A stretch of DNA of 64,000 nt from Amycolatopsis vancoresmycina (GTDB lineage Bacteria > Actinomycetota > Actinomycetes > Mycobacteriales > Pseudonocardiaceae), in contig NZ_JNYY01000011.1 of NCBI RefSeq assembly GCF_000716785.1, positions 186,001-250,000 of the forward strand, read 5' to 3'. The notes below the pieces were generated by a model that was given only the letters and a program-made list of their open reading frames with translations, searched no databases and had not been told where the DNA came from. Both the position numbers and the translations under genes were made by a program. Within the stretch, counting starts at the first letter, position 1; each line of letters begins with the position of its first letter. This document shows positions 23,985-32,353 of this stretch, piece after piece.

Positions 23985-25294
23985 GCGGGCTCCTTCACTC
24001 GGTTGCGGTTGACGGGCCGCGCGAGGCCGTAGTGCTCGCGCAGGGTGCTGCCGGAGTACTCGGTGCGGAACAGGCCGCGCCGCTGCAGCTCCGGGACGAC
24101 GAGGTCGACGAAGTCGTCGAGCCCGCCGGGCAGGGTGGGCGGCATGACGTTGAAGCCGTCGGCGGCGCCGCCGCGGAACCAGGCCTCCAGCTCGTCGGCG
24201 ACCTGGACCGGCGTCCCGGCGAAGACGCGGTGCCCGCGCCCGCCGGCCAGCCGCTCGAGGAGCTGCCGGATGGTCAGGTCTTCGCGCCGGGCCAGGCCGA
24301 CGACCAGGTCGAACCGGCTCTGGCCGCCTTCGGTGAAGGTGCCGACTTCCGGCAGCGGGCCGTCCAGGGGATAGCCGGTGACGTCGTGGTCGAGCATCTT
24401 CGACAGCTGCTGCAGCCCGTAGTCCGGGGTGATCAGCGCGTTCAGCTCGGCCTCGCGTTCGCGCGCCTCGGCTTCGGTGCGGCCGAGGATGGGGGAGATG
24501 CCGGGCAGGATCTTGATTTCGTCCGGTGTCCGGCCGTACTTCGCGAGCCGTCCCTTGACGTCGTCGTAGAACGCCTTGCCCTCGGCGAAGGTCTGCTGCG
24601 CGGTGAACACGGCTTCGGCGTGGCGGGCCGCGTACTCCTTGCCGGTCTCCGACGACCCGGCCTGCACGAGCAGCGGGTGGCCCTGCACCGGCCGTTCGAT
24701 GTTGAGCGGCCCGCGGACCTGGAAGTGCGGCCCGTCGTGCGCGATCGCCCGGATCCGGCCGGTGTCGGCGTAGACCCCGCTCGCCCGGTCGACGACCGCC
24801 GCGTCGTCGTCCCAGCTGTCCCACAGCTTCTTGACGACCTCGACGAACTCCTCGGCCCGGTCGTACCGCGCGTCGTGCGACGGGCGCCTGGCCAGGTTGA
24901 AGTTGCGGGCCTCGTCGATGCCCGCCGAGGTGACGATGTTCCAGCCCGCGCGCCCGCCGGAGAGGTGGTCGAGCGAGGCGAACTTCCGCGCCAGGTGGTA
25001 GGGCTCGTTGTAGGTCGTGGACGCCGTCGCGATCAGTCCGATGTGGACCGTGGAGGCGGCGAGCGCGGACAGCAGCGTCAGTGGCTCGAAGTGGCTGTGG
25101 GAGTTGTGCTTCACATTGCCCCACAGGGCGACGCCGTCGGCGAGGAAGATCGAGTCGAGCCGGCCGCGCTCGGCGGTCCGCGCGATGTCGACGTAGTGCT
25201 GCAGCGTCCGGGCCCGGTGCGGGTCGGTCGACGGGTGCCGCCACGCGGCTTCGTGGTGGCCGTTCGGCATCACGAACGCGTTGAGGTGCATCAT
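23981..25294 (-). CDS. LLM-class flavin-dependent monooxygenase (NtaA/SnaA/DszA type)
   Basis: A 437-residue luciferase-like monooxygenase of the NtaA/SnaA/DszA group. It starts MMHLNAFVMPNGHHEAAWRH and contains the family blocks GWNIVTS and VQAGSSETGKEYAARHAE. These FMNH2-dependent enzymes cleave C-S or C-N bonds of sulfones, sulfonates or chelates, using reduced flavin from a separate reductase, which is not encoded nearby. The context (SsuABC-type transporter and TauD enzyme) indicates sulfur scavenging. The start is the first of two ATGs, 6 nt after AAGGAGA. It overlaps both neighbours by 4 nt. Confidence 0.9.
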   Translation of the reverse strand: MMHLNAFVMPNGHHEAAWRHPSTDPHRARTLQHYVDIARTAERGRLDSIFLADGVALWGNVKHNSHSHFEPLTLLSALAASTVHIGLIATASTTYNEPYHLARKFASLDHLSGGRAGWNIVTSAGIDEARNFNLARRPSHDARYDRAEEFVEVVKKLWDSWDDDAAVVDRASGVYADTGRIRAIAHDGPHFQVRGPLNIERPVQGHPLLVQAGSSETGKEYAARHAEAVFTAQQTFAEGKAFYDDVKGRLAKYGRTPDEIKILPGISPILGRTEAEAREREAELNALITPDYGLQQLSKMLDHDVTGYPLDGPLPEVGTFTEGGQSRFDLVVGLARREDLTIRQLLERLAGGRGHRVFAGTPVQVADELEAWFRGGAADGFNVMPPTLPGGLDDFVDLVVPELQRRGLFRTEYSGSTLREHYGLARPVNRNRVKEPA

Positions 25295-26133
25295 GCCTTC
25301 TCCTTGGGACGCCAGGTGGAAAACCGCCGTTCGAGGACGACGAAGCCGGAGTTGACGAGCACTCCGAGCACCGAGACCGCGATGATCCCGGCGTACATCT
25401 GCTGGATCCGGAAGTTCACCTGGCTCGTGTTGATCAGGTAGCCGAGCCCGGCCTTCGCGCCGACCATCTCCGCGGCGACCAGCACCAGGATCGAATAGGA
25501 CGCCGCCATCCGGATGCCGGTGAACACCGTCGGCACGGCCGAGGGCAGGATCACCTTCCGGAACAGCCGCGGGCTCGACAGCCCCAGCGAGCGGGCCGCC
25601 TTGACCAGCAGCGGATCGACCGTGTTGACCCCGGCGATCGTGTTGAGCAGCACCGGCCACACGCAGGCGTAGACCACGAGGCTGACCTTCGACAGCTCGC
25701 CGATGCCCAGCAGCAGCGTGAACACCGGCAGCAGCGCCAGCGCGGCGGTGTTGCGGGCCAGTTCCAGCAGCGGCTGCAGGAACCGCGCGACCGGCCGGTA
25801 CCAGCCGATCAGCAACCCCAGTGGCACCGCCACCGCGACGGCCACGGCGAACCCGGCGGCCGAACGCCCGACGCTGGCGAGCAGGTGGTCGGCGAGCTCG
25901 CCGTCGAGGGCCAGGTCCCACAGGGCCTGGAGATCTTCCGACAGCGGCGGCAGGAACGTCCGCGTGCTCTCGTCGAGGACGAACCGGGGGACCAGCTCCC
26001 AGAGCAGGACGAACAGCACGACCGCGGCGGACGCGTGCACCGCCCGGGTGAGCTGCCTGGTGAACCGGCGCGGCTTCGGCGGGGAGCCGGTGAGTCCGGT
26101 GTGGACGGCCGGCGCTTCGAGGGTGGTGGTCAT
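25291..26133 (-). CDS. ABC transporter permease (SsuC/TauC type)
   Basis: A 280-residue inner-membrane protein with about six transmembrane helices and the BPD_transp_1 EAA loop (AARSLGLSSPRLFRKVILPSA region, residues about 160-180). It forms the channel for import of sulfonates or related anions with the ATPase at 26130 and the binding protein at 26900. The N-terminal 35 residues are a cytoplasmic Thr/Pro/Arg-rich extension. It overlaps the ATPase stop and the LLM start by 4 nt each. Confidence 0.9.
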   Translation of the reverse strand: MTTTLEAPAVHTGLTGSPPKPRRFTRQLTRAVHASAAVVLFVLLWELVPRFVLDESTRTFLPPLSEDLQALWDLALDGELADHLLASVGRSAAGFAVAVAVAVPLGLLIGWYRPVARFLQPLLELARNTAALALLPVFTLLLGIGELSKVSLVVYACVWPVLLNTIAGVNTVDPLLVKAARSLGLSSPRLFRKVILPSAVPTVFTGIRMAASYSILVLVAAEMVGAKAGLGYLINTSQVNFRIQQMYAGIIAVSVLGVLVNSGFVVLERRFSTWRPKEKA

Positions 26134-26903
26134 CGGACCGCGCTCCGTTCGTGTTCGGCCGCCTTGCGGACCTCGTCGTGCAGCAGTTCCCAGAGCCGGT
26201 GGCGCTGCCGCCCGAACTCGGGCCCGGAGCGCACGTCGCCGCTGCGGTCGCCGAGGTCGACGTCGACGACGGCCTTGAGCCGCCCGGGCCGCGACGTCAG
26301 CACCGCGACCCGCTGGCCCAGGTAGACGGCCTCGTCGATGCCGTGGGTGATGAAGACGATGGTTTTGCCGGTGCGGCGCCAGATCCGCAGCAGTTCCTCC
26401 TGCAGCTGCTCGCGGGTCTGCGCGTCGAGTGCGGCGAACGGCTCGTCCATCAGCAGCACGGCCGGGTCGTAGGCGAGGCTGCGGGCGATCGCGACGCGCT
26501 GCTTCATCCCGCCGGACAGCTCGTGCGGGTACCGGTCCTCGAAGCCGGACAGCCCGACCAGGGCGAGGTATTCGCGGGCCCGTTCGGCCCGCTGCCGCTT
26601 CCCGAGCGGGCCGCCTTCGAGGCCGAACTCGACGTTGGCGCGGGCGGTGCGCCACGGGAACAGCGCGTACTGCTGGAACACCACTCCGCGGTCGAGACCC
26701 GGGCCGCGCACCGGCTCGCCGTCGATGCGCACCTCGCCGGACGTCGGCGTGGTCAGCCCGCCCAGCAGGTCCAGCAGCGTCGACTTGCCCGAGCCGCTGG
26801 GGCCGACGAGCGAGAGGAACGTGCCGTCGGCGATGTCGAGGGAGACGTCGTCGAGCGCCGTGAGTTCGCCGAAGGTCTTGGTCACCGAGCGGATGCTGAT
26901 CAC
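26130..26903 (-). CDS. ABC transporter ATP-binding protein (SsuB/TauB type)
   Basis: A 257-residue ABC ATPase with Walker A (GPSGSGKST), Q-loop (VVFQQYALFPW), signature (LSGGMKQR), Walker B (LLMDEPFAALD) and H-loop (ITHGIDEA). These place it in the nitrate/sulfonate/taurine importer group. The GTG start overlaps the stop of the binding-protein gene in GTGA (26900-26903), and the 3' end overlaps the permease start in ATGA. Confidence 0.93.
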   Translation of the reverse strand: MISIRSVTKTFGELTALDDVSLDIADGTFLSLVGPSGSGKSTLLDLLGGLTTPTSGEVRIDGEPVRGPGLDRGVVFQQYALFPWRTARANVEFGLEGGPLGKRQRAERAREYLALVGLSGFEDRYPHELSGGMKQRVAIARSLAYDPAVLLMDEPFAALDAQTREQLQEELLRIWRRTGKTIVFITHGIDEAVYLGQRVAVLTSRPGRLKAVVDVDLGDRSGDVRSGPEFGRQRHRLWELLHDEVRKAAEHERSAVR

Positions 26904-27919
26904 TTGGTCACCGCCGGCGCGCCGTCGCGGTAGGGGTTGAACTCGTTGGTGTAGAGCTTGGCGGTGTCGATCTTGTCGTGCTCGAGGTAGCCCTCCTGCT
27001 TCAGCCACGGCTCCCAGCGGGTGTAGTCGGCGTCGGAGATGAGGCCGCCGCGGGTGATGCCGACGCTCTTCCAGTACTTCAGCGTGTCGGTGCTTTCGTT
27101 GCGGCCGCGGGCTTTGATGATCTTCGTGAAGCGTGCGATCACCTCCTCGCGCGGGGTGGTGCGCTCCCACTCGATCGCCCGGGCCACGGCGGAGACGAAG
27201 ACCTTCGCGGTCTCCGGGTACTTCTTGATGAAGTCGGTGCGCAGCACGTACGGGCCGCCGTTGTAGGGCCCGAACGCGCCGACGTCGGTGAACAGCGGGC
27301 GGACACCCCCGGCCGCGACGGCGTGGTCCTGCAGGATCCCCTGCAGCGCGGCGACGTCGAGCTGGCCGTTGCGCAGCGCCTGTTCGGCGTTCACCGGCGG
27401 GATCACGACGAGCTGGACCTGCTTGATCTCGTCGTCGGCCAGGCCCTGCCCCTTCAGCCACGTGTCGAGCGCCGCTTCGAGGTTCGCGCCGGCGGTGTTG
27501 ACGCCGACCTTCTTGCCGATCAGGTCGCGGGCGGTCCGGATCGGGCTGTCCTCTTTGGTGTAGAAGCCGATGAACGCCTTGTCGTCGGAGCCGTAGTAGT
27601 TGACGACCGCCTTGACCGGCGCCCCGGCCTCGACGAGCTTGACGACCGCGCCGGTGAAGGCGCCGCCGAAGTCGGTCTGGTCGGTGGCCGCGGACTGGAT
27701 GTCCTGCGGGCCGCTGATCGTGTTGCCGACCCACTTCAGCTTGATCGGGCCGAAGTAGCCCAGGTCTTCGGCGAGTTCGGGCAGGGTGACGGCGTTCGCG
27801 CTGCCCTGGTAGCGCAGTTCCAGCTTCTCGGGTTGGCCGGGCGCACCGGTGGCCGTCGCCGAAGCGCAGCCGGCCAGCAGGATCGCGGCGGCGGCGAACA
27901 GGGGCAGGGTTTTCTTCAC
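26900..27919 (-). CDS. Substrate-binding lipoprotein of a sulfonate/nitrate-type ABC transporter
   Basis: A 339-residue secreted lipoprotein. Residues 1-22 form a lipoprotein signal (VKKTLPLFAAAAILLAGC), so Cys 19 or so becomes the lipidated N-terminus. The mature part has the SsuA/TauA/NrtA-like two-lobe fold with an AlkylSulf-type entry (LRYQGSANAVTLPELAEDLG). It captures the substrate outside the membrane. It is the first gene of the operon. GTG 27919 is selected because it begins the signal peptide; a TTGACC/AACAAT promoter (27986-27957) lies upstream. Confidence 0.88.
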   Translation of the reverse strand: MKKTLPLFAAAAILLAGCASATATGAPGQPEKLELRYQGSANAVTLPELAEDLGYFGPIKLKWVGNTISGPQDIQSAATDQTDFGGAFTGAVVKLVEAGAPVKAVVNYYGSDDKAFIGFYTKEDSPIRTARDLIGKKVGVNTAGANLEAALDTWLKGQGLADDEIKQVQLVVIPPVNAEQALRNGQLDVAALQGILQDHAVAAGGVRPLFTDVGAFGPYNGGPYVLRTDFIKKYPETAKVFVSAVARAIEWERTTPREEVIARFTKIIKARGRNESTDTLKYWKSVGITRGGLISDADYTRWEPWLKQEGYLEHDKIDTAKLYTNEFNPYRDGAPAVTK

Positions 27920-27956
27920 GGTTTCGTCCGTTCCGGGAGTCGGTGGGGATGCCGCA

Positions 27957-27986
27957 ATTGTTCGCAGCACCCGGACGGACGGTCAA
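27957..27986 (-). promoter_or_regulatory. Candidate housekeeping promoter of the sulfonate operon
   Basis: Minus-strand TTGACC (27986-27981), 18-bp spacer, AACAAT (27962-27957), in the only comparatively AT-rich stretch of the gap before the operon. Confidence 0.35.
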
Positions 27987-27995
27987 TTTTGCGAG

Positions 27996-28024
27996 TTCGT
28001 GAAATAACTCCGCCGGTTCACGAA
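27996..28024. promoter_or_regulatory. Inverted repeat beside the sulfonate operon and ROK gene end
   Basis: TTCGTGAA (27996-28003) and TTCACGAA (28017-28024) form perfect 8-bp arms with a 13-bp spacer. It overlaps the ROK stop and lies just upstream of the sulfonate-operon promoter, so it could be an operator or a weak terminator. Confidence 0.35.
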
Positions 28025-29235
28025 GCGCGCGGCAACCCGGTCAGCAGGGGACCGAGCGGGTCTTCGTAGAGCACGTCCAGGAGCACCGCGCCGCCGGCGG
28101 TCGCAAGCTCGGTGCCCGGGAAGCTCGTGCCCACAACGGTTTCCGCCGGATCGGGGCAGCGGGACCGGTCGCGGACCTCGTCCCGGATGGTGGGAAGGCA
28201 GCCGGGGACCCGGGCTATACTCCGGTCGACCACCACGAGCACGGCCGGGTTCAGCACGTCGAGCAGAAGGGCCGCCGCCTGGCCGATCAGCCGCGCCCGG
28301 TCGAGGAACATCGTGACGGCCGCGGAATCGCCGCCGGCGGCGAGCGCGAGCAATTCCGGAAAGTCCGGCCGCGCGATCATCCCGTTTTCCGCGGCGTTGC
28401 GCGCGAGCGTTCCTTCCGAAACGGCCGCCTCGAGGCAGCCGGTGCGCCCGCACCGGCACGGCTCGCTGCTGCCGTCGACCCTCAGGTGCGCGACGGCGCC
28501 CGCGGCCGAACGCGGCCCGTGGTGCACTCCCGTACCGGTGGCGAAGGCGGCGTCGACGACGTTGCCGGTGAACAGCTGCACGACGCTGTCCCGGGCGCGC
28601 GGGTGCCCGAAGAGCCGTTCGGCGTGCACCAGTGCCCGCGCGTGCCCGTCGACCTCGACCGCCAGTCCGGTGCTGCCGGCGAGCAGGTCGCGGACCGGCA
28701 CGTTGCGCCAGCCGAGCAGCGGGTGTTCGACGACGGTGCCGGACTCCCGGTCGACCCAGCCGCCGGTGGCGACGCCGAGGCCGAGCGGCTCGCGGTCCGG
28801 CGCGTGCCCGAGCAGGAGGTCGTCGAAGATCTCGGCGGCCCGCGCGAGCAGGTCTTCCGCGGCCAGCCCGTCGTGCGGTTCTTCGTGCTGTACCAGCACT
28901 TTCCCGCGCAGGTCGAGCAGCGCGACGGTGGCGTGGTGCACGGCCAGGTGCAGCGCGCCGGCGACGTGCCGGCTCGTGTCGAGGTCGACCGGCACGTGCG
29001 GCCGTCCGACGCTCTTGCGCGGCTCCGCTTCCGGAAGCTCGCACAGCAGTCCTCGCTGCAGCAGCTCGGCGCTGTGCCCGGTGACGGCGGCGGCCGACAG
29101 CCCGGTCCGCCGCGCGATGGTGCTGCGCGCGATCGGTCCGCCGTCGAGGACCGCCCGCAGCACGGCGCTCGCGCTGGCGCTGCGCCGGGCGCCGCGCGCG
29201 TCCGTCCTCTGTGGACTGCCGACCCCGCTGGTCAT
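28018..29235 (-). CDS. ROK family transcriptional regulator
   Basis: A 405-residue ROK repressor. Residues about 15-75 form a winged helix-turn-helix (IARRTGLSAAAVTGH), and the rest is a sugar-kinase-like ROK domain with the zinc-binding motif CRCGRTGCLE. The ROK domain usually senses a sugar or phosphosugar. Start ATG 29235 is chosen because the helix-turn-helix begins about 15 residues later; the longer frame is shadow. It is transcribed toward the sulfonate operon and divergent from the ArsR gene. Its target is unknown; it might control the operon immediately downstream, but ROK proteins seldom control sulfur genes. Confidence 0.85.
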   Translation of the reverse strand: MTSGVGSPQRTDARGARRSASASAVLRAVLDGGPIARSTIARRTGLSAAAVTGHSAELLQRGLLCELPEAEPRKSVGRPHVPVDLDTSRHVAGALHLAVHHATVALLDLRGKVLVQHEEPHDGLAAEDLLARAAEIFDDLLLGHAPDREPLGLGVATGGWVDRESGTVVEHPLLGWRNVPVRDLLAGSTGLAVEVDGHARALVHAERLFGHPRARDSVVQLFTGNVVDAAFATGTGVHHGPRSAAGAVAHLRVDGSSEPCRCGRTGCLEAAVSEGTLARNAAENGMIARPDFPELLALAAGGDSAAVTMFLDRARLIGQAAALLLDVLNPAVLVVVDRSIARVPGCLPTIRDEVRDRSRCPDPAETVVGTSFPGTELATAGGAVLLDVLYEDPLGPLLTGLPRAS

Positions 29236-29289
29236 GGCCCGATCGTCGCAGATGGAGCGGCGCGGGCCCAGTGTGCCCAGGATGCGGGC

Positions 29290-29317
29290 TTGACGCATAC
29301 CCATATGGGCATATGAT
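29290..29317 (+). promoter_or_regulatory. Leaderless promoter with operator for the ArsR gene
   Basis: TTGACG (29290-29295), 16-bp spacer, TATGAT (29312-29317). The spacer contains the palindrome CCCATATGGG (29300-29309), a good site for an autoregulating ArsR dimer. The GTG start at 29324 coincides with the expected transcription start. Confidence 0.6.
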
Positions 29318-29323
29318 GGCCGC

Positions 29324-29659
29324 GTGGCACGAGCAGCGACGACGGCGGACACCTTCAACGCGGTCGCCGAACCCCGGCGGCGGCAGATCCTCGACGTCCT
29401 CATGGACGGCGAACGGCCGGTCGGCGACCTCGTCGACCTGCTCGGCCTGGCCCAGCCGCAGGTGTCCAAGCACCTGCGCGTGCTGCGCGAGGTGGGCGCG
29501 GTGGACGTGCGCGGCGACGGCCGCCAGCGGCTCTACCGGCTCAACGGCGCCGCGCTCAAGCCCATCCACGACTGGGTCAAGCGCTACGAACGGACGTGGT
29601 CGGAGCGGTTCGCGCGGATGGACGAGGTCCTCGAAGAACTCAAGGAACAGGAGCAGTGA
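29324..29659 (+). CDS. ArsR-family transcriptional regulator
   Basis: A 111-residue winged-helix regulator. The recognition helix is seen in LLGLAQPQVSKHLRVLREVG and the wing in GDGRQRLYRL. There is no cysteine pair for metal sensing, so it belongs to the non-metal ArsR group usually paired with an SRPBCC (AHSA1-like) gene. That gene follows 1 bp after the stop. The GTG start is leaderless by promoter position. It probably represses its own operon through the palindrome in the promoter spacer. Confidence 0.88.
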   Translation: MARAATTADTFNAVAEPRRRQILDVLMDGERPVGDLVDLLGLAQPQVSKHLRVLREVGAVDVRGDGRQRLYRLNGAALKPIHDWVKRYERTWSERFARMDEVLEELKEQEQ

Positions 29660-29660
29660 C

Positions 29661-30140
29661 GTGGAGATCACCACCCCGGCCGACGACCGGATCCTCATCA
29701 CGCGCGAGTTCGACGCGCCGAAACACCTGGTCTACCGCGTGTGGACGACGCCGGAGCTGGTGCGGCGCTGGTGGAGCGGCCACCGCGGGACCACCACCGA
29801 GGTCGAGATGGACCTGCGGCCCGGCGGCCGCTGGCGGTACGTGCTGAAGAGCAACGACGGCGCCGAGGTCGGCTTCCACGGCGAGTACCGGGAGATCGTG
29901 CCGGACGAGCGGCTCGTCTACACCGAGGTGTACGAAATGCCGGGTGTGGACCTCGATTCCGTGGACGGCCCGCTGAACACGGTCACCTTCACCGCCCTCG
30001 ACGGCGACCGCACGCGCCTGGAGCTGCTGACCGAGACCGGCAGCAAGGAACTGCGCGACACCATCCTGCAGTCCGGTATGGAGATCGGGGTGGCCGAACA
30101 GATGGTGCTCATCCAGGAGCTGGCGGACTCCCTGCGTTAG
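29661..30140 (+). CDS. SRPBCC/AHSA1-domain protein
   Basis: A 159-residue Aha1-type SRPBCC protein: REFDAPKHLVYRVWTTPELVRRWWSG is the typical strand-helix entry, and the C-terminal helix is MEIGVAEQMVLIQELADSL. Partners of ArsR regulators in this arrangement are common in actinobacteria, and their ligand is unknown. GTG 29661 is 1 bp after the ArsR stop, so translation is coupled. The 3' end overlaps the convergent WYL gene by 32 nt. Confidence 0.85.
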   Translation: MEITTPADDRILITREFDAPKHLVYRVWTTPELVRRWWSGHRGTTTEVEMDLRPGGRWRYVLKSNDGAEVGFHGEYREIVPDERLVYTEVYEMPGVDLDSVDGPLNTVTFTALDGDRTRLELLTETGSKELRDTILQSGMEIGVAEQMVLIQELADSLR

Positions 30141-31077
30141 CGGCCCGCAGGAACCGCTCACCCGTCTTCGCCAGCGCCTCGGCGAGTTCCGGCGCGTCGA
30201 GCACCTCGAAGTCCACTTCGAGCAGCCCGAGGTGGAGCGCGAGCATCGGCGCGTGGTCGGAGCCGACCTCGGCGACGCAGCGGTCCGGGCCCTCGGGCGT
30301 CACACCGACCGCGATCGGCAGCCGGGCCCGGACGTGTTCCACCGGCGCGTGCAGCCGCACCCGGGCGTGAAACCGCCAGGTCGCCGCGCCCGCACTGCGC
30401 TGGACGAACTGCACGACGTCGCCTTCCGGTGGCTCGCGCGGCGCGAAGCGCGGCCCGTTCGGCACCTTCGGCGTCATCCGGTCGACGCGGAAGGTGCGCC
30501 AGTCGTCCCGGGCGGTGTCCCAGGCGACGAGGTACCAGCGCCGTCCCCAGCTGACCAGCCGGTGCGGCTCGACGTCACGGCGGCTCGGCGTGCGCTCGTG
30601 GCTGGTGTAGTCGAAGCGCAGCCGTTCGCTCGCCCGGATCGCCGCGGCGATGGCGGTCAGCACGTCGGCGTCGACGGCCGGGCCGGCGCCGGGCACCGCG
30701 ACCGTCGCGGCCTGCAGTGCCCGCACCCGGTGCCGCAGCCGCGACGGCAGCACCTGCTCCAGCTTGGCGAGGGCACGCACCGACGTCTCGCCGATGCCGG
30801 CCACGCCCGCCGCCGTCCGCAGCCCGACCGCGACGGCCACGGCTTCGTCGTCGTCCAGCAGCAGCGGCGGGAGCTGCGCGCCCGCGCCCAGCCGGTAGCC
30901 ACCCTGGACACCGGGGGCGGCTTCGACCGGGTAGCCGAGTTCCCGGAGCTTGCCGATGTCGCTGCGGACGGTGCGCGCGGAGACGCCGAGCCGGCCGGCC
31001 AGGTCGGCGCCGGTCCAGTCACGCCGCGTTTCGAGCAGCGACAGCAGCCGCAACAGGCGGGCGGAGGTCTGCAACAC
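30109..31077 (-). CDS. WYL-domain helix-turn-helix regulator (DeoR/YafY type)
   Basis: A 322-residue regulator with an N-terminal winged helix (LAGRLGVSARTVRSDIGKLRE) and a WYL domain around residues 140-220 (RWYLVAWDTARDDWRTFRVDR). WYL domains bind nucleotides or small ligands. The start is placed at GTG 31077; a TTG at 31119 is possible. No ribosome site is seen, so the mRNA is probably leaderless. An 8-bp inverted repeat at 31099-31117 lies between it and the divergent epoxide hydrolase, a likely operator for both. Confidence 0.85.
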   Translation of the reverse strand: MLQTSARLLRLLSLLETRRDWTGADLAGRLGVSARTVRSDIGKLRELGYPVEAAPGVQGGYRLGAGAQLPPLLLDDDEAVAVAVGLRTAAGVAGIGETSVRALAKLEQVLPSRLRHRVRALQAATVAVPGAGPAVDADVLTAIAAAIRASERLRFDYTSHERTPSRRDVEPHRLVSWGRRWYLVAWDTARDDWRTFRVDRMTPKVPNGPRFAPREPPEGDVVQFVQRSAGAATWRFHARVRLHAPVEHVRARLPIAVGVTPEGPDRCVAEVGSDHAPMLALHLGLLEVDFEVLDAPELAEALAKTGERFLRAANAGSPPAPG

Positions 31078-31098
31078 CGTCCGAGCATCGCATGAATC

Positions 31099-31117
31099 GC
31101 GGAAGAAAGTCTTCCGC
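31099..31117. promoter_or_regulatory. Operator-like inverted repeat between WYL regulator and epoxide hydrolase
   Basis: GCGGAAGA (31099-31106), 3 bp, TCTTCCGC (31110-31117), perfect 8-bp arms. It lies in the short divergent promoter region. Confidence 0.6.
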
Positions 31118-31139
31118 AATGGCTCCTACCGTGCTGTTC

Positions 31140-32267
31140 ATGACGAACGAAATCCACCCCTTCCGCATCGATGTCCCGCAGGCCGACCTGGACGACCTGC
31201 ACCGGCGCCTGGCCGCGGCCCGGTTCGCCGGCCCCGTGCCCGGCGACGAGCCGGACTGGTCGCGCGGCATCCCCACGGCCGAGGTCCGCGCGCTGGCCGA
31301 GTACTGGCGCGACGGCTACGACTGGCGTGCCCAAGAGGCGGCGATCAACGCGTTTCCGCAGTTCACGACCGTGATCGACGGCCAGGTCATCCACTTCCTG
31401 CACGTCCGCTCGGCGCAGGCCGACGCGATGCCGTTGCTGCTCACCCACGGCTACCCGGGCTCGGTCGCCGAATTCCTCGACGTCATCGGCCCGCTGACCG
31501 AGCCGGGCCCGGACGCGTTCCACGTCGTCGTCCCGTCGTTGCCGGGCTTCGGGTTCTCGACGCCGTTGAGCGGCCCCGGCTGGGAGCTGGCCCGCACCAC
31601 GGACGCCTTCGCCGAGCTGATGACCCGGCTGGGCTACGAGCGGTTCGCCGCGCAGGGCGGCGACATCGGCGCGGGCGTCACCGGACGGCTCGCCGCGGTG
31701 CACCCGGACCGCGTCATCGGAACGCACGTCAACAGCGACCGCGGCACCATCGCGCTGGCCGGAGAGCAGCTGCCGCTGCCGGCGGGCCTGTCCGAGGCCG
31801 AACAGTCCGAACTGGACGCGGCGCGCGAAGCGTGGAAGGCGGGCCGCGGCTACCTGGATCTCCAGTCGCACACGCCCGAGACGATCGCGGCCGCGCTCAC
31901 CGACTCCCCGGTCGGGCAGCTGGCCTGGATCGCGGAGAAGTTCCAGGCCTGGACCGGCGCGGGCGGCATCGGCCGCGACCGGCTGCTGACGAACGTGAGC
32001 CTGTACTGGTTCACCCGCAGCGGCGCGACGGCGGCCCGGTTCCTGTACGAGGCCGCCCACTCGGCGCACGGCTGGCTGGCGCCCTCGGACGTCCCGGCGG
32101 GCTGGGCGGTGTTCGACACCTCGCCGGTGGTCCGCCGGATCATGGACCCCGAGGAGAAGATCGCGCACTGGTCGGACTTCGCGGCCGGCGGCCACTTCGC
32201 GGCGATGGAGGAGCCGGAGCTGCTGGTGGCCGACATCCGCACGTTCTTCCGCACCCTGCGCCGGTGA
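31140..32267 (+). CDS. Epoxide hydrolase (alpha/beta-hydrolase, EHN N-terminal domain)
   Basis: A 375-residue epoxide hydrolase with the EHN domain (residues 1-110: IHPFRIDVPQADLDDLHRRL) followed by an alpha/beta-hydrolase core. HGYPGS is the oxyanion turn, AQGGDIGAG holds the nucleophilic aspartate, a Tyr in LYWF is a candidate lid residue, and AGGHFAAME gives the histidine. It opens epoxides to diols. ATG 31140 is 8 bp after TACCGT (31127-31132), suggesting a leaderless start; an in-frame ATG at 31119 is the alternative. It is divergent from, and probably controlled by, the WYL regulator. It is 7 kb from, and not in, the prm cluster. Confidence 0.88.
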   Translation: MTNEIHPFRIDVPQADLDDLHRRLAAARFAGPVPGDEPDWSRGIPTAEVRALAEYWRDGYDWRAQEAAINAFPQFTTVIDGQVIHFLHVRSAQADAMPLLLTHGYPGSVAEFLDVIGPLTEPGPDAFHVVVPSLPGFGFSTPLSGPGWELARTTDAFAELMTRLGYERFAAQGGDIGAGVTGRLAAVHPDRVIGTHVNSDRGTIALAGEQLPLPAGLSEAEQSELDAAREAWKAGRGYLDLQSHTPETIAAALTDSPVGQLAWIAEKFQAWTGAGGIGRDRLLTNVSLYWFTRSGATAARFLYEAAHSAHGWLAPSDVPAGWAVFDTSPVVRRIMDPEEKIAHWSDFAAGGHFAAMEEPELLVADIRTFFRTLRR

Positions 32268-32280
32268 GCCTGCCGCGGCC

Positions 32281-32326
32281 GTCGTGAGTGGTAAGGCGAG
32301 TTCTAACGCGCTTTTCCACTCACGAC
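32281..32326. repeat. 46-nt palindromic repeat, copy 2 (degenerate)
   Basis: Same ends as copy 1 (GTCGTGAGTGG and CCACTCACGAC) but with the centre GAGTTCTAACGCG and several mismatches between the arms. It follows the epoxide hydrolase stop by 13 bp and precedes the AfsR-type gene. Confidence 0.85.
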
Positions 32327-32353
32327 CGGGGGTGCTGGGCCAGAATCGGCGGT

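Noticed and set aside
30657..32195. 512-codon minus-strand frame over the epoxide hydrolase
   Set aside because: Antisense to the epoxide hydrolase, with no recognisable domain; the WYL gene in another frame is the real one.
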